Assembly: GCF_902686445.1 (NCBI RefSeq)
Contig: NC_062222.1
Coordinates: 131,199,035 to 131,263,034, forward strand
Direction: 5' to 3'
Length of the DNA stretch: 64,000 bases
From: Sciurus carolinensis
Taxonomy: Eukaryota > Chordata > Mammalia > Rodentia > Sciuridae
This document shows, piece by piece, positions 1-10,563 of the stretch (position 1 is its first letter; each line of letters begins with the position of its first letter). The notes beneath the pieces are model-generated. The model saw only the letters and a list, made by a program, of their open reading frames with translations. It ran no database searches and was not told the origin of the DNA. The position numbers and the translations under genes were made by a program.

Positions 1-1186
1 CCCCACCACAGAAACAGCTCCTGTCTCATCTTCTTTGAGCAAACACGTCCCTCTCATCCTTTCGTCTGTGCCCCACATTTTCTAGGAGAGCTCTGAACTT
101 TGTCCCGCTCATTATCCAACTTCCTGTGACCTCCATCGCCTTCTCGCCTGCTTCTCAGTCCTAGCATGATTCCGCTGCTGCACTTGGAGTTTCCTAAACA
201 CTCTTCCTCATCTCACCAGGTCCTCTCTCTTGTCCTCTTCTTGTCCTTGCTGTGACCTTTGTCCCAGTTCCAAGAGGCTTATCATTCATCACGTCTCTTC
301 TCAAGATGCCAAATGATTTCCTTTAAGAAAAAGCAATCCATTTCCTTCAGCAGATAATTGCCCGGGGTCTGCGGTTCGGGGAGGTGTCATGATACTCTTT
401 GGCAGACCTCGCTGGAGTTCCTTCATCGCGATCAGTGTTGTTGTTGAAGCTTGTCTTCTTCTGTTTCATAGTTTCCCATTCCCAAGCCCAGGGCTTGCCA
501 AGGACCTCCAGGATGCTGCTTCTTCCAGTCAACTCCTCTGCTCCTCTGCATAACAATGCCCGGTGAAGGTTCCAGTGGATGGAGATGGGATCCTGCCCAC
601 GTGCTTTCTGAGTTCTGATGAGATGGACAGTTGGCTTCTCACGCAGTCCCGACACATACCACCACCAGGATCTTCCTCTGTCTCTTCCCAGCACTGCAGA
701 AAACCACATTGTTCTGCCTCAGAATTTTATGCATCACTTCCACTAAGACCCTCTCCCTGTCCTACCCTCCTGTCCCTGCCCAATCATCTTAGAAGAAGAG
801 CCACCTCTGAGGTAATAAAAAAAATAATGGAAGGGGAGAAGGACCATGAGTCTGTCTCTTATAAAGTTAGAAGGCCACAGGAGAAGGATGGCTGTGAATG
901 GGACCAAGCTGGGATTCTGACCCCCGTGCCAGGTCTGAAGTCGTTAACGCCATTTTTAAAATGTAATTGGAGGCAACTAAAAACAGAAAAAATACACAAA
1001 TAAAACCAATGATTTCAGCTTCTTTTTAAACTCTAGAAAGATTTAGCAAGTCTGCATGTGTATTCTTGCAAGACAAGGATAAGTTGTCCTTATTTGAGGC
1101 CCACCCTCTCCAGTTCACCTCTGTCATCTTAGGTGTTACCTCGGGTGCTAAAATGTCCAACTCCTGGTATAAACTTGAATTTCCCA
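1..1186. other. Unassigned non-coding sequence
   Basis: I recognise no gene or repeat family here. A 146-codon open frame on the plus strand (563-1003) and a 120-codon frame on the minus strand (347-709) overlap each other. Neither has a recognisable domain, signal peptide or convincing splice sites, so I treat both as chance. The sequence is moderately pyrimidine-rich up to about 800 and then becomes AT-rich. Confidence 0.6.
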
Positions 1187-1560
1187 TTGTATTCATTTGC
1201 TTGGGCTACCTAAATAATTACCTACAAACTTGGTAACTTAAAACAATAAAACAGTATTCTCTCACCATTCCTGAGGCCAAAAGTCCAAAATCAAGGTGTG
1301 GGTGGGCAGGGCCTCACTCCCTAGGGAAGAGTCTTTCCTGGACTCTCAAACCTGAGGTGGCTCCTGACAGTCCTTGGCTGTGGCGGAATGACTCCACCCG
1401 GGTCTCCACAAGGCCAGCCTGCCTCTGTCTCTGCTATGCTTTTCCGTCTCTTTAAGGAAACTCTCTTTGGACTTGGAACCCACCCTAAGCCAGTGCCACT
1501 CACCTGGATCCTTTCTTAACTAAATCTGCAGAGAATCAGTTTCCAAGTAAGACCACTTAC
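1187..1560 (-). repeat. MLT1-like MaLR solo LTR (old, diverged)
   Basis: Read on the plus strand, the block opens with the reverse complement of a typical MLT1 3' end (a GTATTCATTTGCTTGGGC-like motif) and an A-rich stretch. It continues with the characteristic 'ctctcacca..cctgaggcc..aaagtccaaaatcaaggtg' run. MLT1 elements are non-autonomous ERVL-related LTRs inherited from the mammalian ancestor. No internal retroviral sequence is attached, so this is a solo LTR. The far edge near 1560 is approximate because the matching fades there. Confidence 0.6.
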
Positions 1561-2680
1561 CAAGTTTGTGGGTGGACACGAATTTCCACCAAGGGATGTG
1601 TTCAAGGATCAGATCCCTTGAACAAAATCCAGAGGCAACATGATCCCAGGACTCCCCACCCAGGATATCCCCATCCAGGGAAGGCCGGAGGAAGGATAAT
1701 GGTGCTACCCCTCTTTCCCAGGGAATCTCTGGCTCATCCACACCTCACACCTGCAGCATCTGCTCTCCTCTCCCGTTCCAAAAAGTTTCCCCAAGAAACT
1801 TCAGTGGGTAGTGAGGGCAAGCCCATGGCTGTCTGTCCAGGTTACATCTTCTAAGCTTTCGTAGCCATTTTACTGAGCATTAGAGAAGCAATACCAGGGG
1901 CTGCTAGCAGACACTATTTTAAGCCAGCAGCCAGGGAATCGATTTTATCAGCTGCAGTTTAGAAAACAGGGAAAGGACTCCTCATTTCCTGCCTACTCCC
2001 CCGACTCCCATCTGCTCTCCCCAAAACCACCAGTCACGTGGGTGACTCTAGAGTGACATGCGGAGTAGGACAGGGTTGCCGTGGGGATGCAGAGCTAGAG
2101 TCTGGGCGAGGCGGAGGCACGGCTGGTGATAAAGCTCCAAAGCTTTCATTTGTTAAAGTTGATTAAATAATGGAAACAATTCCAGGTTAGGAAAATGTTG
2201 GTAATCAGCACTACACAATAGCTATTGTCATTGATTTGTGTATTTAATGAAAAAACTAATTGCCGCATATTCATGATTTTATTACGGTTAATATGCCATC
2301 CCAAGTGTGGAAGAATGGAAGTCTTCAAGGACAAGAAAAACCTCATTCCTGGAAAAACTAGGCGAAGACACAGAGAACAAAGAACAAACACCTTAAAACT
2401 TCCAAAGTTCAGCTATGGAAACGGCAAAATGATTCCTCCCAAGTCGCACAGATAATTGCTAACAAAATTGGAACTGTAACCTAGATACCCTGCCTTTCAA
2501 GTTGCTCTTATCTCTGGAAATAATGCAGTTAAGCTAGTGGAGAATGTATCATTTTCTATATTAATTCCATTCGTGCATATATTACTTTGCAGTTTCTAAA
2601 GTGCTTTGTCAACAGTTTTACAGAAGACATGTCATCGTATTCCTGCGATAGTTCTCGGGCACAAGGACTGGAGGCGTCAC
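1561..2680. other. Unassigned non-coding sequence
   Basis: No recognisable gene. The segment runs from a moderately GC-rich part (1600-2130) into AT-rich DNA (2140-2680) just before the minisatellite. Short open frames of 66-81 codons on both strands show no domains. Confidence 0.5.
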
Positions 2681-3297
2681 GGTTGCATTCGGCATTGGGG
2701 GACCCCACTTTGCATCTCCACAGATCAGCATTGGGGGACCCCCTTTGCATCTCCACAGATCAGCATGGGGGACTCCGCTTTGCATCTCCACAGATCAGCA
2801 TTGGGGGACCCGCTTTGCATCTCCACAGATCAGCATTGGGGACCCTGCTTTGCATCTCCACAGATCAGCATTGGGGGACCCCGCTTTGCATCTGCACAGA
2901 TCAGCATTGGGGACCCCACTTTGCATCTCCACAGATCAGCATTGGGGGACCCGCTTTGCATCTCCACAGATCAGCATGGGGGACTCCGCTTTGCATCTCC
3001 ACAGATCAGCATTGGGGACCCTGCTTTGCATCTCCACAGATCAGCATTGGGGACCCCACTTTGCATCTCCACAGATCAGCATTGGGGGACCCGCTTTGCA
3101 TCTCCACAGATCAGCATGGGGGACTCCGCTTTGCATCTCCACAGATCAGCATTGTGGACCCCGCTTTGCATCTCCACAGATCAGCATTGGGGGACCCCGC
3201 TTTGCATCTGCACAGATCAGCATTGGGGACCCCGCTTTGCATCTCCACAGATCAGCATTGGGGGACCCTGCTTTGCATCTCCACAGATCTGCTTGGG
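2681..3297 (+). repeat. Minisatellite, about 17 copies of a 35-36 bp unit
   Basis: The core CTTTGCATCTCCACAGATC recurs about 17 times between 2709 and 3290, with an average spacing near 35.3 bases. Variation between copies lies mainly in the linker (CATTGGGGGACCCC, CATTGGGGACCCTG, CATGGGGGACTCCG) and in one C-to-G change (TCTGCACAG) shared by two copies. Linker types recur in order, which suggests expansion by multi-unit blocks. No unit contains a stop in any plus-strand frame, so three long overlapping open frames (262, 237 and 220 codons) run through it. Unit lengths vary between 35 and 37, so no frame is maintained, and I regard the array as non-coding. Confidence 0.95.
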
Positions 3298-3379
3298 TGT
3301 CTTGCATCGGATCTTCTAAGACAAAGAAGGCTCAGAACCCCAAGCGCCACGCCATCTGGAGGAGGAGAGAAGTGATAGG
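3298..3379. other. Spacer between minisatellite and L2 remnant
   Basis: Short unique stretch in which the last degenerate minisatellite unit decays into a purine-rich segment. Confidence 0.4.
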
Positions 3380-3750
3380 AGGATGTGAGAAGGGCCCACA
3401 GAGCTAAGGACCTGGAGGAGGGGTAACAGAGGGAAGAGGTCAAGGAGGACTGGTGCCTGCGCTGAAGCTGAAGGGTCGATGCCCGCCAGGTGGACCACTG
3501 AAGAAAGGGCTTGGCAGCTGTGGGGACAGCCCACTTGGGACAGAGCGTGCAACGCGGCACAGCGTTTGGAGAGGCTCCCGGGAAGAGCACCAGTTAGAAA
3601 GACCCACAGAAACAATGAGAGCCCGGCATGGAGGCCCTTCTCTCCCGGGGTGATGAAGTTGGATCTTATCTACCAAGAAAGCCGGACAGGGAAGGGTTTT
3701 AAACAGAGTGTGACATGATCAGATTTGTGCTCTAGAAAAATAAGTCTGTA
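3380..3750 (-). repeat. L2 LINE remnant
   Basis: The plus strand reads as the reverse complement of the L2 3' region. Landmarks are a gap-ridden 'ggacctggaggagg..aggtcaaggaggactggtgc' part, then 'gggaagggttttaaacag', 'gtgacatgatcagattt' and an A-rich 'ctctagaaaaataag' stretch. L2 is an ancient CR1-clade LINE, extinct in placentals. No reverse transcriptase reading frame survives. Confidence 0.6.
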
Positions 3751-4374
3751 AAAGAATGTTCTCTCATTCAAACACCTCCCAGGGCAAGGCAGGTTTTTTA
3801 AAGAAGGAAAGACATAAAATAATAATAAGGAAGAGAGATTATGACTAGCCAGAGAAAGATCAGATGCCTGTGTTAAAAGCCGCTGTTTAATCCACCCGGT
3901 TGTTGTTCCACGTGGCCCAGCGGGGTAAAAGCCTTCGAATTTCCGAGAGGAACAGGAAATACGCATTTTATGTAAAATCATCAGAGTTTTCAATTTTGAC
4001 GTCTTTGCCCAAGGAGCAGTTGAGAAAATGAGGAAAAATAAAATGTGTCTGGTCTGCAGGTACCTGACAAATCACCATTCTGTCCCTCCACCCGCGTACA
4101 GCACAGGGCTCTGGGGGCAGGGACGCTAGTTAGGAGTCTGTTCCAAAAGGATCAACCTGAGGCGGAGCAGGAGAGGAACGAAGGTGGGAGACACGGAGAC
4201 ACCGGACCCTCAGAACCAAGAGGACGCCCGGGGAGATGCAGGAGCCGCACCAGGTGCTGGCACTCCAATCTGACGCCTCGTCCTTGGGGTCACTTGCTGT
4301 GCTTTCAGAGGCAGGTTGCACATTTTTTATTTTCAACACAGAAAGTAGACTCAAAGACTGAGTTCTGAAAAAAA
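3751..4374. other. Unassigned non-coding sequence
   Basis: Nothing recognisable. A few scattered CpGs remain (for example near 3900-3945 and 4085-4220), but there is no CpG-island density and no supported reading frame. Confidence 0.45.
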
Positions 4375-4690
4375 TAAGGTTTTTGTTTTTGTTTTTTTGT
4401 TCTGTTTTTTGAGAAAAAGAAAGAAGAAGGTTTATTGCTTTGCTAGCAAAAGAGAACACAGGGGACTCTTGTCCCAGAGGTTGTGCAGGAACAGGGGCTT
4501 TAAAGTCTTGATTCAAAGGTTACAGTCCATGTGTGCTGGACTTCACTTGTAACAAGTTGTAATTCACTTGTTAATTTGAGAGACAGTCATTTCGGAGATC
4601 TTCGGGTACCATCTCCAAAGTCTGGATCACTTCGTGCCTAAGGTGGTTGTGTGCTCAAGGACAGATAAATCTACCTCCCATGGAGAAGAA
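4375..4690 (-). repeat. Possible ERV class I-type solo LTR
   Basis: On the minus strand the segment ends with TTTGCTAGCAAAGCAATAAA followed by CCTTCTTCTTTC. This is the arrangement of an LTR R region: a polyadenylation signal, then a CT-rich stretch. Upstream on the same strand is AAAGCCCCTGTTCCTGCACA and a mixed unique part. No gag, pol or env frame is adjacent, so at most a solo LTR is present. I cannot name the family or define the TG..CA ends, and an unrelated polyadenylated transcript end is possible. Confidence 0.4.
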
Positions 4691-5589
4691 AGGTGATCCT
4701 GTTTCCCCTGAGATTAGGGAGGGGAGGGGGAGGGAGAGAGGAAGAAAGAAACACGTCCATTTTAAAAATCAGTGGCAGTGACAGAGCGGCAAGGGCTATA
4801 TTCAAAGCACCAAGTGACCCACCGTTACAATTTCTCCATTCCATTTCTGTGGAAAAACGGATGATGACATCTCTAAGCTGCTTCCAGCTGAAAGGGGGTG
4901 AAGTTGGGGGAAGTGACCCAAAGTCTTTGGCAGGGATCGTCCTAAGACAACAATAAACAAAACAGCAAAGCATTGCTTTTTTGTAAACAATTAGCACAAA
5001 AGCAATTCGTATTTAAATCAGTCTCTGAACATCAAAAATGAGCCCTTAGTAATATCCAAAACACGCTTCCCCTGAGCCCCCCAAGTCTGAAATAGCGCAC
5101 CGCAGCTCCAGTTTGGATCCAGAAACAAATTCAGAAGGAAGTCGAGTGTTCTTTGTTTCTCTGCTTCAGTCTCTGAAGGGTTCAGTTAATGTTCTCTGCC
5201 ATAAAACAAGAAATGGTTGGGCTCCTTTCCCTAACTATGCTGTCTCTCTGATTTAAGTACTTTTCACCTGTGAACGTCCTTGGTTACTCCTGAACCGTAT
5301 TCTGTCCCATAAAAGGCACTAAATTAAAGACTGCTTTGGCGATGTGTTTTAGTGAAGGGATTTTGAAAAGTGCTACAAGACCGTTCCTCCCCTCACAGAA
5401 CCAATGAGGCTCACCTCAAATGTCACTTCCCTTTTGTGATTTTCCCTAAAAACCCACCTCCAAGCTTTTTCTTTCCACCCCAGGACCCTCCTGCAGCCCC
5501 AGATGGGGCCAGGTGCTTTGACCATGTAATTCATCATCCTTTGTTACCATCTAACTCAATTCCACTCCTGAAAAATCTGTAAGCCACAC
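4691..5589. other. Unassigned sequence, possible L2 scrap near 5395-5470
   Basis: Mostly unrecognised. A short part around 5395-5470 carries 'ctcacctcaaatgtcactt' and resembles an L2 3' region. It may belong with the clearer L2 remnant that begins near 5590. No coding evidence. Confidence 0.4.
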
Positions 5590-5990
5590 TCCACACGGCA
5601 GCTGGAGTAGTCTTAAAACAAGTCAGTTAGTATCACCCATCAATGCCCAACTTAACAGCACTGGCTTTCCTTTGCGGTTAAAATAAAATCAAACCCCTTA
5701 GAACGATTTATAAAACTCTGGATCATCTGGTCCCGTTTACTTTCTCCATCTTCCTTTCTGATCGCTTTCAAGCCACACTGACCCTTTCGTCAACCCTTAG
5801 ATACCACCACAGGACCTTTGCACTGGCTGTTCCCTTCATTTACAATGTCCTCCCCACTCTTTCCACTTCTCATCCTTCTGGTCTTAGGTTTAATATCATC
5901 TCCCCAGAGAGACCATCCATCCCTGATCACCTGAAAGCCCGCTCTCCCAGGTTATTCCCTCAGCTACCAGCTTACTTGCTTCCTAGTTGT
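5590..5990 (+). repeat. L2 LINE 3' remnant
   Basis: Successive L2 landmarks appear in order: 'ggttaaaataaaatcaaa', 'ctggatcatctggtccc', 'caagccacactgaccctt', 'aggacctttgcactggctgt' and 'ccccagagagaccatccat'. The order and orientation match the L2 3' end on the plus strand. No open reading frame survives. This is one of the clearer ancient repeats in the window. Confidence 0.75.
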
Positions 5991-6680
5991 GGCTTGTTTT
6001 AAGAAGTGCCCTGTAGTCCTCCACGTGCAGAGTCTAATTGTTCATTGTCCCACTGTTGCTCTGTCATCCAGCCACACATGGGCTACACCTCCCCAGTGAC
6101 TGGGTAGGGCAGGACACCAGGGCAGCCTGTTCCCCGGAGACACCAAGCTCCTGTCACTGGCCACACGGGTGTGGAGACACCTGCTGATCAGCTCTGCTAA
6201 AACCTATTAGTCTACGCGAGAGCTGGAGCCTTCCCACCCCAACTCTCTCTCCTCCGTGGAATCAGACAAGCCCCGAGCTCCACCAGCTTGCCCAGGCCTG
6301 TCTAGCGCTCTCTCCAGGTTCCCCCGAAGACTCCCGAGTCTTCCAGACCCCAAACTAACACAAGAGCGTCCACCCGAATCCTCGCCCACTTTTGCTTATT
6401 TATTTTAAGTACTCCCTCCTTCGAGGAAAGACTCACTCACGGCCACATCCCAGTACCCGGCACCATCTTGGCTTAGGACAGGTGTCCATCGATATTCTCC
6501 AGATTGAATGAACCTCTCCCGGCAGCCACAGAAGAGGGACACAGGCCTGCCATCACGACACATGGAATGGGAGTGATCTGCGAGCCTCTTCATCTCCCAT
6601 GGAACTGCAGATTCCTTGGCAAATGTCCCGTGTGGGGTTTGGTCCCAGCATTGACCCAGAGCCTGGGCACAGTCTCCAGT
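5991..6680. other. Unassigned non-coding sequence
   Basis: Unrecognised. GC content rises through this stretch toward the pyrimidine-rich block that follows. Open frames on the minus strand (6207-6389, 6405-6725) lack domains. Confidence 0.4.
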
Positions 6681-8140
6681 CAGTTGTGTGTGCAGAGCTG
6701 AGACCGTCTCCTCCTGCCTCGCCACTCACGCCCCTGCGCCCGGGCAGCAGAGCCAAGTCCTGACTTTCTCCTGGGGCCACCTACCCGCCACGGCCTCTCC
6801 CGCTGGACGTCCTCACCGCTCTCCGGGTCCTCCATACGTCCTCTCCGTCCCTGGCTTCCTGCTGCCCCAGCTCCCGGGACGTCTGCCCAGTCCCCTCCCG
6901 GCCCCTGAAGAGCTGCCCTCTAGGGCACTTTTCTCGGTTTCCCCCTTTCTGCTCTGGTCTGGGCACCTGCGTCTGCCCCGTGACCAACACAGAACATCCT
7001 CCAGGTGAGCCTTCCTCCCGTGGAGCCCCACCCTGCAGCCAGGGGTCTGTCCTAAGAGCAGACCCGTCAGGTGGCCCTTGACGGTCAGCCCAGGAGGCCT
7101 CAGGGCCTGCCGTGGGCCCGCCCTGCCTGGCGTCCTCCCTGCACACTGTCCCCCTCTCCCGGCCACGCTGAGCTGATTGCCGGCCCCACTCCACCTCCCC
7201 GTCCCTTGGAGAACCTCTTCCCGGCTCATCCCTCCTCCAAACGCTACTTCCTGCTGGTGACATTTCTTCTAGGCAGTCTTCTGCAGACAGCCCAGTCTGG
7301 ATGGAGAGCTTTTCCTCTGAATTCCTGAAGTCCTCCAAGACACTGTGGTCTTCTCGTGCTGGCCCCTTGACTTACTGCGACCCTCATTTCCACCTGGAGG
7401 CCCGACCATGTCGCCCCGTTGCATTTGATCTTTTGAAGGCTTCCCTGTCACCTCCAGGCACGGTGGAGTCCAGCCGCTCGAGCCTCCGCTCTCGCCCTCC
7501 CTGGGCTCCAGCCTTTCCCAGCAGCCCGCAGAGCCTCACCGCACGGTTCGGGCTCACGGGTCTTGGCACGCCTCGCCTCTCTGACCTGGACTCCCTGTCT
7601 CCCTCTTGCTTAGGGTCAGCTGGCCTCCACCCTTGACCCCGTCCCTCCCAGTCTCTCCTCCCCGAGGTCTTTCTGATCCGTCTCTCTCCTGGGTGGCATT
7701 GCTCCCCTCGTCCGCCCTGGCCCCCAGTTACGGGTGCAAACTTCCATTATTCTCCTCAAGGCACCTCCTGGGTGAAGGTTCTGTCTGCCGCTGACCTGCA
7801 GTGATTGAAGGGCAGCACGCGGCCTCATTGAGCTTTCTCTTCCAAGGCCTCCTACTTGCCAAGGGGTGTTCAGGACACGCTTCCCGAACGAGGAAAGGAG
7901 CCAAGGGCTCCATCGCTCCTCAGATCGCCGCCGTTCCCTCCTCTGCTTTCTCTCCCTCCCGTGAGCTTCAGCCAGTCCTGCGCTTCATTCTCTGCGCCCT
8001 GTGCCTACCTCACGTCCCCACCTCTCCCACACGTTTGGACCATCCCAGGAGCAAGGACAAAGCCTCGCGGTCCCTTGGCCTCTGCCCCCATGTCTGCCCA
8101 CAGAAGGGGCTCGCTATACTTGGGCCGACGGATGGTTACG
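6681..8140. other. GC-rich, C+T-skewed block with retained CpGs
   Basis: About 1.4 kb of the plus strand is dominated by C and T (long runs of cct, ctc and ccc), with many CpG dinucleotides, for example around 6720-6900, 7380-7600 and 7900-8120. This removes stop codons by composition and creates open frames on both strands, including a 185-codon minus frame (6781-7338) rich in Gly, Arg, Glu and Ser. None shows a recognisable domain. I see no promoter elements or exon structure. The block could be a weak CpG island, a transcribed region with strand skew, or decayed L2-like repeat. Confidence 0.45.
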
Positions 8141-8639
8141 GCTCCATCTTTTATTTCTTTTTGATTCTGCAACTTACTGAAAAAAAAATAAAATGAAATA
8201 AAAGCCTTCTCAGAAATCACACGATTCAAATCACAAAATGTTCTTTTCTAAAAATACCACATCCCCCGACGCTCGAGGCACAGCGCATTTTCTCCTCTCC
8301 CGTTAATGAGAGAAAGAGACCACTTCCTCCGTTTCCGAGGCGTCTGCGTCCTGTCTGTGTTGCTTAGAGATTCGCGGCTGTTGTCTCAAGAAAGATCAGA
8401 TGACAGCAGGAGATGGACGGGCTCCTTGATTAAACAGTGGCGCTCAGACACCTCGGCTCTCCACGGACGCACATGGAGGGTCAGAGCTGCGTGTACGGAG
8501 CCCCACGGAGGCTGGCCAACCCTGTCCAGACCTGCCCACGCAGGACCCACCAAAGACCGACACAAAGTAAAATCAGAGGATTATAAAACAGTTTCCCGCT
8601 TACTGTCTCAGGACCTTGGAGAGATGACTAAAACTGGCA
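8141..8639. other. Unassigned non-coding sequence
   Basis: Begins with an A-rich stretch containing AATAAAATGAAATAAAA near 8187-8203, followed by unrecognised sequence with some CpGs. A 113-codon plus-strand frame (8306-8647) has no identifiable domain. Confidence 0.4.
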
Positions 8640-8770
8640 TAGCATAGTCAGAACTGCCTGCATTCAAATCCTAGCTCCCACACTTAAGAGCTGTGTGACC
8701 TTGGGTAAGTTCCTTAGCCTCTCTGAGCGTTCATATCATTGTTTGGAGAAATGGGATGATAAGAATATAC
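8640..8770 (+). repeat. MIR SINE
   Basis: Contains the conserved MIR core in order: 'cattcaaatcctagctccc', 'agctgtgtgaccttgggtaa', 'cttagcctctctgagcgtt' and an 'aaatgggatgataag' end. MIRs are ancient tRNA-derived SINEs mobilised by L2. Confidence 0.75.
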
Positions 8771-8777
8771 TGAATGA

Positions 8778-8860
8778 GGGCAGAGGATGTAACTCAGTGG
8801 CAGGGAGTTTACCTAGCAAGCCCAAGGCCCGGGGTTCAATCCCAGCACCACACACATGCG
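8778..8860 (+). repeat. ID-type SINE (tRNA-derived)
   Basis: The tRNA-like body has an A-box-like 'gatgtaactcagtggcag' and a B-box-like 'ggggttcaatcccagcacc', in the order expected of rodent ID elements. It is followed by a simple (CA)n tail instead of poly(A). Immediate adjacency to a MIR means the ID inserted beside or into it. Confidence 0.75.
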
Positions 8861-8861
8861 T

Positions 8862-8893
<32 letters not shown>
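8861..8893 (+). repeat. (CA)n microsatellite at SINE tail
   Basis: Alternating CA, interrupted by ATGCGTG near 8866-8871, directly following the ID body. It probably grew from the A-rich SINE tail. Confidence 0.9.
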
Positions 8894-8895
<2 letters not shown>

Positions 8896-10124
8896 CAAAT
8901 GAAATTGCTGATGATGTGGGAAATGAGATCATCCAAAATGCTTGGTGTCTCCTGCCAGTGCTCGTCAGGGGTGGCCAAACCACAGCTGTCGTAGCGTTCC
9001 CAGTGGCTGAAAAACTGTGCTGTGCCCCACCTGCGCCAGCTGTGTCTATACGGACGTGTTTACCTTCTCACCTGTAGTGGCCAGAGCGGCTGGATTGAAG
9101 TGACTGTTCCTTATCACACGATGCAGGGGTGGCCCTGTGGCAGAACGAGGTGACCCTTTTCTCACTTCCCCCTGCCTCCGCTTTCTGTCCTAATAGGAGT
9201 GAGAGGTGATCAGGACTTTGAAGGCTGCTCAGTTGCCATGGCTTCCGAAGGGCAGGTGGCCGAGTGGATTCTCACCGGTGCTGCTAGTTTAGGCTTTACC
9301 CACAAGGGCCCTCAGATCTGCTCGCTCCAATGGAGGAAGCAGAACAGGGCAGAAAACCCTCCCCCGGGTCACCACCAGCTAGAGAGAGTGACCTCAGCTG
9401 CCTCCACTCCTGTGAATCCAGATCCCCAGGGACACAAAAACCTGCCCCCCAGGAGGAACCCTGGGCCCTTTCAGTGAAACGGCACTTCCTTCCAGGAAAT
9501 CCAAGCTTCCTTTTTCCTTCCCACTAAATATTCCCATCTCCCCAGCCTTTCATCTTTTCTAACTCCTCAGAGTGCCTTCCTCCTTGGAGAGCAGTGCAGG
9601 AGATGGACAAAGGCCTGGAGCTCCCTCTAGAGGTGGTCATACAGTGGCCAGCGCAAGACACCCTTGCCAAAGGTGAAGGACAGATTTCATCCTCACCTGT
9701 CAGGAACCCTAAAGGAATGGATTCAAGCCCCCATACTCTTCCCGGGTAAAGCAAATGAGGGCCAAAGCGGGGATCCCCAGGACCCCCTTCACGTGAGCAG
9801 AGACATCTGCTTTCTCCAATGGTAAGATGGCGACTTTGGCCCCTGCAGCCTTCTGAGCCTCAGCACAAAGACAGGCAGTAACCAGCCAGCCACCCCAGGC
9901 TGAGTTATGACTCTGCCGAGGACAGGAGCTACCTGTCCAGAAGAACAGCACGAAGCAGCCCGGTGCCGGGAGACCCACCGGCTGCATTTCCTGCCTCTGT
10001 GCCTCACTGTGCATGACATATATTTGCAACTGGGTCCTGAAGTTCTGTTGAACAAGTTCACACTTAACACAGGTGCTAGGGTCAGCCAAAAAGGGTTACT
10101 TCCCTAGTTAGCATAGAATGCACT
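8894..10124. other. Unassigned non-coding sequence
   Basis: No recognisable gene or repeat. Short frames of 65-126 codons occur on both strands and overlap one another without domain content. Confidence 0.45.
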
Positions 10125-10563
10125 TTTTATGGTTAGAATTATGTCCTCCGAAGGGTTCAATTCTTAGCCCCAAACTTGTGACTGTTAATTTATTTGGAAA
10201 TAGGGTCATTGCAGACATTAAGAGGAGGTGACACCACAGTAGGGCAAGCTCTAATCCTGTGGCAAGTGGTCTTTTGAGAAGAAGAAATTTGGGGCACAAA
10301 TGCACAGAGATACAGGGAGAGGAGCATGGGACACTAAAGGCAGATTGGAGTGAGGCACCCACGGGCCAAGGCCTGCCCAGCAAGGCCTGTACCCCCGGAA
10401 GACAGAGCAGGGCATGGAAGGATCCGGTGCAAGTGTTTTGGAAAGACCCCTCTGATACCCGGGTTTGGGGCTTCTGGCCTCCATAACTGTGAGAGTAAGT
10501 GCCTGTGTTTTTAACAACTGCATTACGATAATTTGCCTTGGAAGCCCTAGCAAACGAGTACAG
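10125..10563 (+). repeat. MLT1 MaLR solo LTR, near full length
   Basis: The start 'tatggttagaattatgtcc', the 'atttatttggaaatagggtc' motif, the 'agaagaagaaatttggg' and 'cacagagatacagggaga' middle, the 'ttctggcctccataactgtg' 3' part and the 'gccctagcaaacgagtacag' end occur in the MLT1 order on the plus strand. About 440 bp fits a full MLT1 LTR. No internal region is attached. Confidence 0.8.

Noticed and set aside
563..1003. 146-codon plus-strand frame
   Set aside because: No domain, no signal peptide, overlaps an equally long minus frame, and no repeat or exon signals support it.
2681..3297. CRISPR-like array
   Set aside because: The repeats are contiguous tandem units with no unique spacers, and the surrounding DNA is mammalian.
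2587..3407. Three long repetitive open frames that could be read as a repeat protein
   Set aside because: They exist because the minisatellite unit lacks stops in all plus frames. Unit length changes cycle the frame, and there is no start context, splice evidence or domain.
6781..7338. 185-codon minus-strand frame
   Set aside because: Produced by the C+T-skewed composition. The protein is low-complexity Gly/Arg/Glu/Ser without a recognisable domain.
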